NCBI GenBank assembly: GCA_902580225.1
Contig: CACHJU010000001.1
Span: forward strand, 62,001-126,000
DNA length: 64,000 nt
Source of the DNA: an uncultured Verrucomicrobiota bacterium
GTDB lineage: Bacteria; Verrucomicrobiota; Verrucomicrobiia; Opitutales; Seribacteraceae
Direction: 5' to 3'
This document shows positions 18,296-28,731 of this stretch, piece by piece (position 1 is the stretch's first letter; every line of letters begins with the position of its first letter). Under the pieces are notes generated by a model. The model searched no databases. It was not told where the DNA came from and saw nothing but the letters and a program-made list of their open reading frames with translations. Position numbers and translations under genes: made by a program.

Positions 18296-19450
18296 CTAGT
18301 CGTCTACAAAAACTTTTTTTGCAAACCAATACCATGTATTTCCTTTCGTTATTGCGGAAAATTCAATTTTGGCAAGGGATTCATCTTTCTTAATTAATCG
18401 AACAGTAACATCCTTAATGTTTTGATTGTCGATGATATTGCTTACTGCTTCCCTTGCAATGTCAAGGTCTTGTGGACAAATGAAATTAAGAAATGGTTTA
18501 CCTTTGAGAACATCGGATTGATATCCAAGAAATTCTGCCCATTCAAAATTGTTTCCATGAAGAACAATTTCACCATTAACAATTTCCATGGTACCAGAAA
18601 AGTCTGAATCAAGAGATAAACCGTCTAAAGTAAAAGATTTTTCTTCTGAAGGAACAGAACCTTTCATTGAAAGTTTGAAATTTTGATAATGTTTTGGAGT
18701 AATATCAATTCTCTTTTTGAATGCTCTGTGAAAATAGTGAACACTTTCAAAACCACATGCAACAGATACTTGCTTTACGCTTACTTTAGTAGCTGATAGC
18801 ATTTTCTTGGCCTGTACGATCCTCGTTTTAATAAGATCTTCTGTTGGGCTAGTTCTAAATTCTTGTTTGTACAAAGAAGCAAATCGGCTACAACTAAGAT
18901 TCAATTTATCTGCCATTTTCTTTATAGTCCAAGGTAAGTGGAAATTCTCATGAATTTCAGATCTCAAATCTCGAAGTTTCTGTGAGTGATCAGGCATTGA
19001 TAAAACAAAATCCTGCTTTGAAAACCTTATTATTTTAGTTAACAGTTCGTCAAGTGTTGAAGCTACAACTCGATCCCAGAGCATATCTAAAGCCCTGCAT
19101 TCTTTTGATATTTTTTCAAGAAGAGCATCAATAAAATAAGATTGTAGCGGAGAGTGGATTTCATTGGTTTCCAAGCCAATCTGGTTTACGAGCCTTGAAG
19201 CATCAGAACCCTTGAAAGAAAGTGAATCATAAGTCCATTTATCACCTTTATTTTTAATATAATGTGGGTAACCTGGTGCAATCAGAATACAATCACCAGC
19301 GGTAACATCGTGAAGTCCAATTTTAGTTTTAACTAACACTGGACTTTTAAAAAAATATAAAGTGTAGTCTCTTTTACCTTTAACTAGATCTATTACATCG
19401 GAGTTTTTCTGTTTAACCGCGATGTCACATGCTGTAATTCGGATTTTCAT
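18296..19450 (-). CDS. AraC-family regulator with C-terminal PAS domain
   Basis: This 384-residue transcription factor has an N-terminal cupin-like sensor (about 10-85, with the GD-x-I-L-I-APGYPHYI strand typical of AraC sensors). A helical linker and two AraC HTH motifs follow (about 160-258, including the stretch ACGFESVHYFHRAFKKR). After the DNA-binding domain come about 125 more residues whose WAEFLGYQSDVLKGKPFLNF segment is PAS-like. A PAS after the HTH is an unusual order. The family typically controls sugar catabolism, and the likely targets are the glycan genes, but no site links them. It converges on the RodZ-like gene with 28 bases between. A small inverted repeat (ATTGT-TG-ACAAT, 19469-19480) lies just upstream of its ATG. 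Confidence 0.85.
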   Translation of the reverse strand: MKIRITACDIAVKQKNSDVIDLVKGKRDYTLYFFKSPVLVKTKIGLHDVTAGDCILIAPGYPHYIKNKGDKWTYDSLSFKGSDASRLVNQIGLETNEIHSPLQSYFIDALLEKISKECRALDMLWDRVVASTLDELLTKIIRFSKQDFVLSMPDHSQKLRDLRSEIHENFHLPWTIKKMADKLNLSCSRFASLYKQEFRTSPTEDLIKTRIVQAKKMLSATKVSVKQVSVACGFESVHYFHRAFKKRIDITPKHYQNFKLSMKGSVPSEEKSFTLDGLSLDSDFSGTMEIVNGEIVLHGNNFEWAEFLGYQSDVLKGKPFLNFICPQDLDIAREAVSNIIDNQNIKDVTVRLIKKDESLAKIEFSAITKGNTWYWFAKKVFVDD

Positions 19451-19695
19451 AAGCTTGATTTTTGGGCAATTGTTGACAATGTTATATTGGCTTTGAATAA
19501 TAAGTCAACTTTTTATAAAAACAGATAAGATTAATGTTATATTTATTATTATAAAGCTCTGTAGTTTTGCTTTATCATACAAATATAAGGATTGATTATA
19601 AAAGTGGTCATAAAATTCATACAGGTGTAATAAAATCTTGTGACAAAGGAAGTATTCCTATACCAATACCACCTAAAGACTGTTTATGCTCAAAA

Positions 19696-19998
19696 TTATT
19701 GATCAGCGGAAGGATCAATGCATTTTGGTCCTTTAAGGGCATCAATTTGTCCAACTAATTGAGGATAGTCTTCAGCTTCTTCATTTAGGGAAATCCATTC
19801 CTGTAATTCGTCTGGTACATCCATATCTGGGTAAATGGCTTCCACTGGGCATTCATCCATACAAGCATTGCAGTCGATACAAGTTTCAGGATTGATATAA
19901 AGTCTGTCAGGGAGTTCGTGAAAAGAATCGACCGGGCATACCGAAACACAACTAGTAAATTTGCAATCAACACATTTTTCTGTAACAACATAAGTCAT
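19696..19998 (-). CDS. Ferredoxin, 7Fe/8Fe FdxA type
   Basis: This 100-residue small electron carrier has Cys at 9, 12, 17 and 21 (the last followed by Pro) and a second regular set CIDCNACMDECP with Cys at 40, 43, 46 and 50. Spacing and sequence (VDSFHELPDRLYINPETC) match the FdxA group, in which a 3Fe-4S or 4Fe-4S cluster sits beside a classical 4Fe-4S cluster. The C-terminal 40 residues are the usual acidic tail with DYPQLVGQIDALKGP. It lies 26 bases after the glutaredoxin gene, so the two are probably one transcript. Confidence 0.92.
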   Translation of the reverse strand: MTYVVTEKCVDCKFTSCVSVCPVDSFHELPDRLYINPETCIDCNACMDECPVEAIYPDMDVPDELQEWISLNEEAEDYPQLVGQIDALKGPKCIDPSADQ

Positions 19999-20024
19999 TA
20001 TGTTATAATTTAAGTATTATATTA

Positions 20025-20375
20025 TTAGAAAAATCTTACTGGAGAACTCTCTTGATTTTCTTTCGCCTGTCTTTCGTGTTCTTCGTCTGAACAAGCAGAA
20101 TTAGTAGGAGCACTAGGATCAATAGAATTTTCTTTGACTAAATTATTTGATAATAAATAATTTTCAACTTCTTCTCCACTGACATCAGCTAGCATAATTC
20201 CATCAACTTCAACGCAAGGTGATAGGGATTGTGATGATTTCTCAACCATTTCGGCGTACAAATTCTGATTGTTTATGATATCAAGGTCTTCATAAACAAG
20301 AGAATACTTCTCCATGATCGCACGAACTCCCATACTCCATCCGCAATGTGGTTTTAAATATGCTTTGATTTTCAT
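20025..20375 (-). CDS. Glutaredoxin-like protein with CGWS active site
   Basis: This 116-residue thioredoxin-fold protein has active site C11-G-W-S14. The second cysteine is replaced by serine, as in monothiol glutaredoxins, but the usual CGFS is CGWS. The cis-proline loop is SLSPCVEVDGIML (P53), followed by ADVSGEEVE, a typical glutathione-binding helix start. A 35-residue polar tail with one Cys (near 94) follows the fold. Monothiol forms act in Fe-S cluster handling or deglutathionylation. Its pairing with a ferredoxin favours an Fe-S or redox role. It is head-to-head with the UbiA-like gene. Confidence 0.8.
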   Translation of the reverse strand: MKIKAYLKPHCGWSMGVRAIMEKYSLVYEDLDIINNQNLYAEMVEKSSQSLSPCVEVDGIMLADVSGEEVENYLLSNNLVKENSIDPSAPTNSACSDEEHERQAKENQESSPVRFF

Positions 20376-20417
20376 TTGTACTTAATAACTAAAAAATATT
20401 AAAATAGCAAATACAAG

Positions 20418-21257
20418 GTGCTTTTTCTTAAATTAAAATATTCAATAACGAAAACTTTTGCATTTATAAACATACTTAGTTTAGATGCACCTTTAGTTGT
20501 TTTATCTTGGATGCATCTAGTTTGTTTGGAATTTGGTTATACATTAAACATTTTTCAAAAAGTGGTTTTTTTTCTTTCAGTCTGGTTAGCTTACAGTTCA
20601 GACAGATACTTTGAAAATTATGTCAAAAATCCGGATTCTAAAATCTCCACCAGACACTTATATTTATATGAAAATCAAGTCTATTATCTTTCAGCATGGT
20701 CATTGATATTAATTATTTCTGTTTACCTGACTTTAAATTACTTTTTACCACTTCAAATTTTAATATGCACAGGGCTTTTGTCTTTAGTTTTATTAAATCA
20801 ACTACAAAGTTTTTACCAATTTAAGAAAGTTGAATTAATATTCCCGAAAAATATCAGAACTTCTTTTATTTTGTCACTATCCTGCTTTTGTTTCTGTTTC
20901 CTACTTATAAGCGAGTTCTCCTTAGAACTAATAATTTCATTCATAATATTGACTTTATTCTTTTGGTTAAACTGTTTTCAAATTAAATTTTGGGAAGTAA
21001 AACATAATAATCTCAACGGGGGTAGCCGCTTTCTATGCCAAAGATTTATTAACTTCTTGTACCTTGTTGAGTTAGCATTTATCTTATATTTGATAATAAA
21101 TTTTGATAATAAATTTATATTTTTTAATCTTAGCATTACTTTAACAATCTGTATGTCATACTTTCTTAACAAATTTAAAATTTGTTTTGATAGTAAAAGA
21201 ATTTTCTTAGATCAAATTTATTGGGTTTGTCCTTTAATTATCCTGACAGGGGCATGA
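20418..21257 (+). CDS. Polytopic membrane protein, UbiA-like (weak)
   Basis: This 279-residue, very hydrophobic protein has about eight predicted membrane helices. It starts at a GTG at 20418, preceded by AAGG; the first ATG is 31 codons further on. LSLDAPLVVLSW near residue 20 and WLAYSSDRYFEN near 55 resemble the first Asp-rich helix and loop of UbiA-superfamily relatives in this phylum. A clear second Asp motif of prenyltransferases is not seen, so enzyme activity is doubtful. Its stop overlaps the start of a methyltransferase (ATGA), so the two probably act together, perhaps on a lipid or quinone-like substrate. Base composition is very A+T-rich: 13 of 60 bases are G or C at 20941-21000. 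Confidence 0.6.
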   Translation: MLFLKLKYSITKTFAFINILSLDAPLVVLSWMHLVCLEFGYTLNIFQKVVFFLSVWLAYSSDRYFENYVKNPDSKISTRHLYLYENQVYYLSAWSLILIISVYLTLNYFLPLQILICTGLLSLVLLNQLQSFYQFKKVELIFPKNIRTSFILSLSCFCFCFLLISEFSLELIISFIILTLFFWLNCFQIKFWEVKHNNLNGGSRFLCQRFINFLYLVELAFILYLIINFDNKFIFFNLSITLTICMSYFLNKFKICFDSKRIFLDQIYWVCPLIILTGA

Positions 21258-21883
21258 ATGTAAATTTTAATAAAGTTGCAGATTGTTATGATTTTGGCGA
21301 AAAGTTTTTTTTTGGAAATCTTCTGCAATTTTCTAGAATTCATTTTATTGAATATTATAACAATGCAAAGTCAGTACTGCTCTTGGGTGAAGGTTGTGGT
21401 CAATTTTTAAATCAACTCCTTAAAGTTAATAAACTTTGCGAAACTACGGTATTAGATTCGTCATCCAAAATGGTTGAGAAGCAAATGAAAAATATTCGAT
21501 CGAAAGATTTAGATCGTGTAACATTCAAATGTTTGCCAATAGAAGCTTTCACTTCTAATCAATCATTTGATTTAATTTGTTCACATTTCTTTTGGGATTG
21601 TTTTTCCCATCAAGAACTCTTGGATATTCTACCTATGTATACAAAAATATTATGTAAAGATGGATTCTGGATAAATTCAGATTTTATTGATGATAAGAGT
21701 GATTTTAATTTAAATTTTTTAAAAATTCGAACAATGTACTGGTTCTTCAGATTAACTACAGGAATTAATTCAAGGTGTATTGAATCTTTTTATAAACAAG
21801 CAGTTAAAAACTCTTTAAAATTGGTAGATTACTATGAAATTGAGCAGAAATTTTTAAAATCTGAAGTTTTTATCAAATTCTAA
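21254..21883 (+). CDS. Class I SAM-dependent methyltransferase
   Basis: This 209-residue protein begins at the ATG at 21254, which overlaps the stop of the membrane gene in an ATGA; a TTG further upstream is less likely. The SAM-binding glycine motif is LLLGEGCGQFL at about 41-51. The acidic ribose-binding residue is D in TVLDSSSKM near 69. The motif IV region is FDLICSHFFWDCF near 107. The substrate is unknown. The UbiE-like size and coupling to a UbiA-like membrane protein suggest a hydrophobic small molecule. Confidence 0.75.
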   Translation: MNVNFNKVADCYDFGEKFFFGNLLQFSRIHFIEYYNNAKSVLLLGEGCGQFLNQLLKVNKLCETTVLDSSSKMVEKQMKNIRSKDLDRVTFKCLPIEAFTSNQSFDLICSHFFWDCFSHQELLDILPMYTKILCKDGFWINSDFIDDKSDFNLNFLKIRTMYWFFRLTTGINSRCIESFYKQAVKNSLKLVDYYEIEQKFLKSEVFIKF

Positions 21884-21922
21884 AATGATCGAAAATTTTG
21901 GTTAATTGCCTTGACCGAAAAA

Positions 21923-21946
21923 AACCTTCTATCAAAATAGATGGTT
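21923..21946 (+). terminator. Hairpin after the methyltransferase gene
   Basis: The arms AACCTTCTAT and ATAGATGGTT pair over 10 bases with one mismatch around a CAAA loop. It lies 39 bases after the methyltransferase stop and about 60 before gltB. Only a weak pyrimidine run follows on the plus strand, so it may be a poor terminator or a 5' leader structure of gltB. Confidence 0.35.
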
Positions 21947-22005
21947 CCTTTGCTTGAAGAGCAAAGTTTAGGTGATATACTTTAATTTCACTTAAATACT
22001 ATTAT

Positions 22006-25000
22006 ATGAAACTACCTCACAAACAAGGCCTTTATGATCCTGCTAATGAGCATGAAAATTGCGGAATCGGCTTAATAGTCGATATGAAAGGGAGGCGATC
22101 TCACGATATTGTTCAAGGTGCACTCGAAATTTGTGTCAATCTCGACCACCGCGGAGGCTGTGGATGTGATCCTATCACTGGTGACGGTGCAGGTATTTTC
22201 ATTCAATTGCCTCACAAGTTTCTTTCGCAAGCTTGTTCGAATGATTTATCCCTCCATCTTCCAGATGAAGGTGATTACGGAGCCGCCTTTATTTATCTAT
22301 CGAAAAACACTCAATTATATACCCACGAAAAAAATATTATTGCCGAAGTTTTATCTGAGGAAGGACTTGAGTTATTAGGTTGGCGTAAAGTACCCGTTAA
22401 AAGCGAAATACTCGGAAAAGCTTCTTTTGAGTGTGAACCAACTATGGAACAACTTTTTGTTAAAAGACCTAACAGTATTGATAGGGGACTCCCTTTCGAG
22501 AGAAAACTTTATCTTGTTCGAAGAATAATCAGTCATCGTTTAAGATTTAGTTCGGATGACCCTGATGTAAGTTTTCATGTAAGTTCGTTTTCATCAAAAA
22601 CAATGACTTACAAAGGAATGCTTACAACGGAGCAACTCACAGATTATTTCCCCGACCTTAGTAATCCATTAATGGAATCTGCACTTGCCCTTACTCATTC
22701 AAGATTTTCTACTAATACTTTTCCAAGCTGGCACAGGGCGCAACCCTTTAGATATTTATGTCATAATGGTGAAATTAATACTGTTAGAGGAAATGAAAAT
22801 TGGTTGTACGCCCGTCAAATGCAACTTGCCAGTGATGTATTTGGCGATGATGTAAAAAAATTATTACCCATCATTCGTGAGGACGGATCGGATTCACAAA
22901 AATTCGATAATTGTTTAGAATTCTTAATTCTTTCCGGTCGCAGTTTATCCCATGCCATGATGATGATGATTCCAGAACCATGGGAAAAACATCAGGACAT
23001 GCCTCAATTTAAAAGAGACTTTTATGAATTTCATGCCTGCGTGATGGAACCTTGGGATGGTCCTGCATCAATCGCCTTTTCAGACGGAACTCAAATTGGA
23101 GCTGTTTTAGATCGAAACGGACTCAGACCATCCCGCTATTATGTTACAAGCGATGACAAAGTAATATTAGCTTCAGAAGTAGGAGTTTTATCTTCAGTAA
23201 ATCCGAAGAAAGTCATTAAAAAAGGAAGACTTGAGCCTGGAAGAATGTTTTTGATTGATATGGATCAGGGAAGAATCATTGATGATACAGAACTCAAAAA
23301 ATCTGTTGCTCAAGAAGAGCCTTATGGAGAGTGGTTGAAAGAATCGATGGTTAACTCCAACTCTCTACCCTTACCTCCAGCAAAAAGTGTGGATAATTTT
23401 TCAGATATTATAGAAAAACAAAAAGCATTTGGTTACACTTTTGAAGATTTACGTTTTTTGATCGGACCTAGTGCTCAATCTGGTAAGCAACCACTCGGAT
23501 CAATGGGCAATGATTCTCCACTTGCTGTCCTTTCTGACAAATCACAATCCCTTTATAATTATTTTAAGCAATTATTTGCTCAAGTAACCAACCCTCCCAT
23601 TGACCCAATAAGGGAGGAATTAGTTACTGCATCGATCAGCTTTGTTGGCTCAGAGGGTAATTTGACAAATCCAGGACCTAAGAGTTGCCGGTTGATTAAA
23701 TATGACTCACCTTTGATTGACGACATGCAGACAACCCAACTTAAGGGGAAGTTGCCTTCTGGCTTTATGTCTTCAACCCTCCCAATGCTTTTTAAGCCCA
23801 ATAACAAAAGGCTTCATGGTGAAGATCTTGAAATCGCACTAGAAGAATTATTTAGAAAAGCGGATGAAGCTATTATTGAAGGAGTTAACATTTTAATTCT
23901 TTCAGACCGTGATCTATCACCCGACCTTGCAGCTATCCCCGCTCTATTGGCATGTTCTGGCCTTCACCACCACCTTACCCGAAATGGAACAAGAACAAAG
24001 GTTTCTCTTGTTGTCGAGTCAGGTGAACCACGCGAAGTGCAACATTTTGCTCTTCTAATCGGCTACGGTGCCGACCTTATCAATCCATATTTAGCTCTTC
24101 AAACAGTTCGCCACATGATTGCTACAGGTGATATTCAAGGAGATCCTGAGATTTCATGTAAGCATTTCTTGAAAGCAAATTTAAATGGTGTGATTAAGAC
24201 CATGTCTAAAATGGGAATTTCCACTGTGGCATCTTATCGAGGAGCTCAAATCTTCGAATCCATTGGATTAAATCAATTATTCATCGACAAGTATTTTACC
24301 AAAACTGCTACTAGAGTAGAAGGAATTGGCATTGATGCTATTGCTGCAGAAGCCCGTCATCGGCACAATTTTGCATTTGCACCAAGACCAGATGAACGCT
24401 CTCTGCCTTTGGACCCTGGGGGAGTCTATCAATGGAGGGCAACGGGTGAAAAACATTTATTCAATCCGACCACTATCCATAAGTTACAAAAGGCCACAAG
24501 ACTTGGAGACTATGAAGTTTTTAGTGAATATTCGACTGCTGTGAATGATCAATCCAGAGACTTATTTACTTTGAGGGGATTGATGGATTTCCAATTTGAA
24601 GATCAAAATGAAATTCCATTGGAAGAAGTTGAGCCTGCCTCTGAAATCGTTAAAAGATTCAAAACAGGTGCGATGTCCTATGGTTCTATCTCCAAAGAAG
24701 CTCATGAAAGCTTAGCGATTGCGATGAACCGACTTGGTGGAAAATCGAACACCGGAGAGGGTGGTGAAGATCTTGATCGTTTTACACCGGATGCAGATGG
24801 AGATTCGCGCAGATCAGCTATTAAGCAGGTCGCAAGCGGAAGATTTGGTGTTACAAGTTACTACCTTGTCAACTCCGATGAAATACAAATTAAAATTGTT
24901 CAGGGTGCAAAACCTGGGGAGGGTGGAGAATTACCCGGACATAAGGTTCTTCCACCCATTGCAAAAACTCGGGGAACGACTCCGGGTGTTGGATTGATTT

Positions 25001-26607
25001 CTCCTCCTCCTCATCATGACATTTATTCGATCGAAGATCTTGCTGAGTTGATTCATGACCTTAAGAATTCGAACATTCATGCTCGGGTAAATGTTAAGCT
25101 TGTCTCTGAAGTTGGAGTAGGAACAGTGGCAGCTGGTGTTGCCAAGGCTAAGGCTGATGTGATTTTAATTTCAGGTTATGATGGTGGAACTGGTGCCTCA
25201 CCTCGATCTTCCATCCAACACGCAGGAGCCCCATGGGAATTAGGTGTAGCAGAGACAAATCAAACCCTTTTGTTGAATGATTTACGCAGCCGCGTGGTCT
25301 TGGAAACCGATGGACAATTAAAAACCGGACGTGATGTTGCAATTGCTTGTTTACTTGGAGCAGAAGAATTTGGTTTTGCAACTGCACCTTTAGTCACCCT
25401 TGGGTGTCTGATGATGAGAGTCTGTCATAAAAATACCTGTCCAGTCGGAATTGCTACCCAAGATCCACGTCTTCGGGAAAAGTTTGCCGGTGGTGCTGAT
25501 GCAGTAGTTAACTTTATGAATTTTATTGCTGAAGAAGTCCGTGAAACTATGGCGAAGCTTGGATTTCGCACCATTAATGAAATGGTGGGTCGCGTTGATA
25601 AATTAGAACTACGTAATGCAGTAGATCATTGGAAAGCAAAAGGTCTAGATTATTCCAAAATTCTATATCGTCCAGATGTCGGTCCAGAAGTGGGAACATA
25701 TTGTCAAATGAAGCAGGATCACCTACTTGAACGATCACTCGATATGAGAGAGATTCTTAAGTCTGCTCAACCAGCTATTGAAAACGGGACTCCAGTTTCA
25801 ATCAATCTGCCTATCGTCAATACTGACCGAGTTGTTGGTACAATTACCGGTGCCGAACTTTCAAGAAAGTATGGCCCCGAAGGTTTGCCCGAAGATTCTA
25901 TTGAAGTAAATCTTGTTGGTTCAGCCGGGCAAAGTTTGGGAGCATTTTGTCCCAAAGGTATGACATTTAAAGTTGAAGGTGATACCAACGATTACTGTGG
26001 TAAGGGATTGTCAGGAGCGAAAATTGTGGTTCGTCCACCTAGGGATGCTGCTTTTACTGCCCATGAGAATATCATCACAGGAAATGTATGTTTTTATGGT
26101 GCGACTGGGGGCGAAGCATATATAGCAGGTGTTGCGGGCGAAAGATTCTGCGTTCGAAATTCAGGCGCTTCCGCGGTTGTAGAGGGAGTTGGTGATCATG
26201 GTTGTGAATATATGACAGGCGGACGCGTACTTTGTCTTGGAAATACAGGTAGAAATTTTGGTGCCGGTATGTCGGGTGGAGTTGCTTATATTTTAGATGA
26301 AGATGGAGATTTTGTTAGTAAGCGTTTAAATCGCGAAATGGTAAAAATTTATCCCCTTGTCGAATGCGATGATGAAGAAATTCTTGAAGTCAAAGAATTA
26401 ATCTCAAAACATGTTGCTTACACCGAATCTAAGAGAGGAAAGAAAATACTTGAAGACTGGGAAAACTTCTCCAGTAAATTTTTAAAAATTCTGCCCGAAG
26501 ACTACGAGAGAGTTTTGCACGCTTTAAAGAAGGCCGAAGAACGGGGATTACTAGGAGATGAAGCTGCTCAGGCTGCGTTTGAAGAAAATGTTGCGGCAGG
26601 GCATTAA
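22006..26607 (+). CDS. gltB: Glutamate synthase (NADPH) large subunit
   Basis: This 1533-residue enzyme converts 2-oxoglutarate and glutamine to two glutamates, the GS-GOGAT route of ammonium assimilation. The N-terminal glutaminase domain is class II; C19 in HENCGIG would be the catalytic nucleophile after loss of a propeptide. The central domain and FMN-binding synthase domain follow ([18 protein letters not shown]). The 3Fe-4S cluster Cys are C1134, C1140 and C1145, in [18 protein letters not shown] and the Cys before it. The C-terminal beta-helix GXGXG domain covers the last 250 residues. Length matches bacterial GltB. gltD follows 33 bases later. Confidence 0.97.
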   Translation: MKLPHKQGLYDPANEHENCGIGLIVDMKGRRSHDIVQGALEICVNLDHRGGCGCDPITGDGAGIFIQLPHKFLSQACSNDLSLHLPDEGDYGAAFIYLSKNTQLYTHEKNIIAEVLSEEGLELLGWRKVPVKSEILGKASFECEPTMEQLFVKRPNSIDRGLPFERKLYLVRRIISHRLRFSSDDPDVSFHVSSFSSKTMTYKGMLTTEQLTDYFPDLSNPLMESALALTHSRFSTNTFPSWHRAQPFRYLCHNGEINTVRGNENWLYARQMQLASDVFGDDVKKLLPIIREDGSDSQKFDNCLEFLILSGRSLSHAMMMMIPEPWEKHQDMPQFKRDFYEFHACVMEPWDGPASIAFSDGTQIGAVLDRNGLRPSRYYVTSDDKVILASEVGVLSSVNPKKVIKKGRLEPGRMFLIDMDQGRIIDDTELKKSVAQEEPYGEWLKESMVNSNSLPLPPAKSVDNFSDIIEKQKAFGYTFEDLRFLIGPSAQSGKQPLGSMGNDSPLAVLSDKSQSLYNYFKQLFAQVTNPPIDPIREELVTASISFVGSEGNLTNPGPKSCRLIKYDSPLIDDMQTTQLKGKLPSGFMSSTLPMLFKPNNKRLHGEDLEIALEELFRKADEAIIEGVNILILSDRDLSPDLAAIPALLACSGLHHHLTRNGTRTKVSLVVESGEPREVQHFALLIGYGADLINPYLALQTVRHMIATGDIQGDPEISCKHFLKANLNGVIKTMSKMGISTVASYRGAQIFESIGLNQLFIDKYFTKTATRVEGIGIDAIAAEARHRHNFAFAPRPDERSLPLDPGGVYQWRATGEKHLFNPTTIHKLQKATRLGDYEVFSEYSTAVNDQSRDLFTLRGLMDFQFEDQNEIPLEEVEPASEIVKRFKTGAMSYGSISKEAHESLAIAMNRLGGKSNTGEGGEDLDRFTPDADGDSRRSAIKQVASGRFGVTSYYLVNSDEIQIKIVQGAKPGEGGELPGHKVLPPIAKTRGTTPGVGLISPPPHHDIYSIEDLAELIHDLKNSNIHARVNVKLVSEVGVGTVAAGVAKAKADVILISGYDGGTGASPRSSIQHAGAPWELGVAETNQTLLLNDLRSRVVLETDGQLKTGRDVAIACLLGAEEFGFATAPLVTLGCLMMRVCHKNTCPVGIATQDPRLREKFAGGADAVVNFMNFIAEEVRETMAKLGFRTINEMVGRVDKLELRNAVDHWKAKGLDYSKILYRPDVGPEVGTYCQMKQDHLLERSLDMREILKSAQPAIENGTPVSINLPIVNTDRVVGTITGAELSRKYGPEGLPEDSIEVNLVGSAGQSLGAFCPKGMTFKVEGDTNDYCGKGLSGAKIVVRPPRDAAFTAHENIITGNVCFYGATGGEAYIAGVAGERFCVRNSGASAVVEGVGDHGCEYMTGGRVLCLGNTGRNFGAGMSGGVAYILDEDGDFVSKRLNREMVKIYPLVECDDEEILEVKELISKHVAYTESKRGKKILEDWENFSSKFLKILPEDYERVLHALKKAEERGLLGDEAAQAAFEENVAAGH

Positions 26608-26640
26608 ACATTAATACAAATAATATTATAAATTTTTATC

Positions 26641-28122
26641 ATGGGTAAACCTACCGGATTTTTAGAGCATACCAGATCCCCAATTCCAGATCGAGCACCC
26701 CTCGATCGTGTAAAAGATTGGGAGGAGATTCACGAAGACTTTCAAGAAGAAAACCTGAAAGAGCAGGGCTCACGCTGTATGGATTGTGGCACGCCATATT
26801 GCCACACGGGGATGACTATCAGTAACATGGCAAGTGGTTGCCCGGTTAATAATCTTATTCCAGAATGGAATGATTTGGTCTACCAAAATAAATGGCAAGA
26901 TGCTTTAGATCGATTACATAAGACTAATAATTTTCCAGAATTTACAGGGCGGGTTTGTCCTGCACCTTGTGAAGGATCCTGTGTTCTCGGTGTGATTGAA
27001 CCCCCTGTGACTATTAAAAGTATTGAATGTGCAATTATTGATAAGGGGTTCAAGGAAGGATGGGTGCAACCAAATCCTCCAAAGTCGAGATCCGGTAAAA
27101 AAGTTGCTGTTGTTGGTTCGGGGCCAGCGGGTTTAGCGGCCGCTGATCAGCTCAATAAAGCAGGTCATTTAGTTACAGTGTATGAAAGAGCAGATCGTAT
27201 TGGAGGCTTACTAGTTTACGGCATCCCCAATATGAAATTAGATAAAAAATATGTCCAAAGAAGAGTGGATTTACTTGCTGAAGAGGGTATTGAATTTGTT
27301 GTTTCCACGGAGATAGGTAAGGACTTGCCAGCAAGACAACTTATTGAAGAATTTGACTCGGTTATCTTGTGTTGTGGTGCAACCAAGCCACGCGACCTTC
27401 CAATCGAAGGCAGGAATCTTGAAGGTGTCTATTTTGCAATGGATTTCTTGACCAAGAACACTCAGGGTCTATTAGAATTAAAGGATATCACTGCTTTTGA
27501 AACTGCAGCCAAGGGTAAGCATGCAGTTGTGATTGGGGGAGGGGATACAGGAACTGATTGCGTGGGAACTTCTCTTAGGCATGGTTGCAAGAGCATAACT
27601 CAACTTGAAATTATGCCGAGGCCACCAGATGAAAGAGCAGATGATAATCCATGGCCGGAATGGCCAAAAGTATACAAGATGGATTATGGCCAAGAGGAAG
27701 CGAAAGAAATATTTGGGGCTGATCCGAGAAATTATCTTACTGCTACCAAAAAGTTTATTGGGGATGAAAATGGAAAATTAACAGGTCTTCTTATTCATGA
27801 AATAGAATGGAAACTGGAGAATGGCCGGTTCTCTCCGGTTGAAGTGCCTGGTTCTGAAAGGGAAATCCCTGCCCAAGTTGCTTTTTTAGCAATGGGTTTT
27901 CTTGGACCTGAAGATAAAATTGCTGAAGAACTTGGTTTAGAACGTGATTCGCGTTCGAATATTCAGGCTGAATATGGAAAGTTTTCAACCAATATGAACG
28001 GAGTTTTTACCGCTGGAGATATGAGGCGTGGACAGTCACTTGTGGTTTGGGCCATAAACGAAGGTCGTGCAGTTGCCCGAGAGTGTGACCGTCATTTAAT
28101 GGGCGAGACTTCTCTTCCATAA
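26641..28122 (+). CDS. gltD: Glutamate synthase small subunit
   Basis: This 493-residue FAD protein passes electrons from NADPH to GltB. N-terminal cysteines for two low-potential 4Fe-4S clusters are C46, C49, C54 and C67 with C106, C110 and C114 ([13 protein letters not shown]). The FAD dinucleotide fold [17 protein letters not shown] starts at 155. The NADPH fold [14 protein letters not shown] is near 295. The C-terminal [19 protein letters not shown] is the family signature. It is co-directional with gltB and 9 bases before thrH. Confidence 0.97.
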   Translation: MGKPTGFLEHTRSPIPDRAPLDRVKDWEEIHEDFQEENLKEQGSRCMDCGTPYCHTGMTISNMASGCPVNNLIPEWNDLVYQNKWQDALDRLHKTNNFPEFTGRVCPAPCEGSCVLGVIEPPVTIKSIECAIIDKGFKEGWVQPNPPKSRSGKKVAVVGSGPAGLAAADQLNKAGHLVTVYERADRIGGLLVYGIPNMKLDKKYVQRRVDLLAEEGIEFVVSTEIGKDLPARQLIEEFDSVILCCGATKPRDLPIEGRNLEGVYFAMDFLTKNTQGLLELKDITAFETAAKGKHAVVIGGGDTGTDCVGTSLRHGCKSITQLEIMPRPPDERADDNPWPEWPKVYKMDYGQEEAKEIFGADPRNYLTATKKFIGDENGKLTGLLIHEIEWKLENGRFSPVEVPGSEREIPAQVAFLAMGFLGPEDKIAEELGLERDSRSNIQAEYGKFSTNMNGVFTAGDMRRGQSLVVWAINEGRAVARECDRHLMGETSLP

Positions 28123-28131
28123 GCATTTACT

Positions 28132-28731
28132 ATGCGTGTAGTTTGTTTGGATCTCGAAGGAGTTCTCGTTCCCGAGATTTGGATAGCCTTTGCAGAAAAA
28201 ACTGGAGTAGATGAACTAATTCGTACAACTCGTGATGAACCGGATTACGAGGTTCTCATGCGTTACAGGATAGAGATTTTAAATAAGCATGGCTTTTCCC
28301 TTTCTCAAATAAAAGATGTGATTGAGACACTCGATCCATTGCCGGGTGCACTTGATTTCCTCGATGAATTACGTTCAAAATATGAACTGATCATACTTTC
28401 GGATACTTTTCTTGAGTTTGCCGGACCGCTTATGAGGAAGTTAAATTTCCCCACTTTATTTTGTCATGAACTAATGGTTAACAATGATCTTATTGAGGAC
28501 ATAAAATTGAGAATTCCTGATCATAAAAGAAAAAGCGTACAATACCTTCAGAAACTAAATTTCGAAGTCGTAGCAGCAGGAGACAGTTATAATGACTTAG
28601 GAATGCTCAAAACAGCAGACTACTGCATGTTCTTTAGTCCACCTGAACAACTAGTTCAGGAATACCCCGACATAAAAGTGAGTAGGGATTATTCCAGTCT
28701 TTTGTCCTTTATTAAAAGTCCAAACTCATGA
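28132..28731 (+). CDS. thrH: ThrH-type phosphoserine phosphatase / homoserine phosphotransferase
   Basis: This 199-residue HAD-fold enzyme begins CLDLEGVLVPEIWIAFAEKTG, the exact ThrH opening in which the nucleophile D7 is followed by E9 (DLEG) in place of DxD. Motif II is ILSDTF, and motif IV is AAGDSYNDLGML. ThrH of Pseudomonas dephosphorylates phosphoserine and can transfer the phosphate to homoserine, so it links serine and threonine synthesis. It lies 9 bases after gltD, and its stop overlaps the next ATG. The operon is thus amino-acid themed. Confidence 0.92.
   Translation: MRVVCLDLEGVLVPEIWIAFAEKTGVDELIRTTRDEPDYEVLMRYRIEILNKHGFSLSQIKDVIETLDPLPGALDFLDELRSKYELIILSDTFLEFAGPLMRKLNFPTLFCHELMVNNDLIEDIKLRIPDHKRKSVQYLQKLNFEVVAAGDSYNDLGMLKTADYCMFFSPPEQLVQEYPDIKVSRDYSSLLSFIKSPNS

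Noticed and set aside
18197-18397. Plus-strand frame across the end of the RodZ-like gene and the AraC gene
   Set aside because: It lies inside two well-supported genes in other frames and has no recognisable features.
19567-19758. Plus-strand 63-codon frame between the AraC and ferredoxin genes
   Set aside because: It overlaps the end of the ferredoxin gene on the other strand, lacks a ribosome-binding site and shows no family features.
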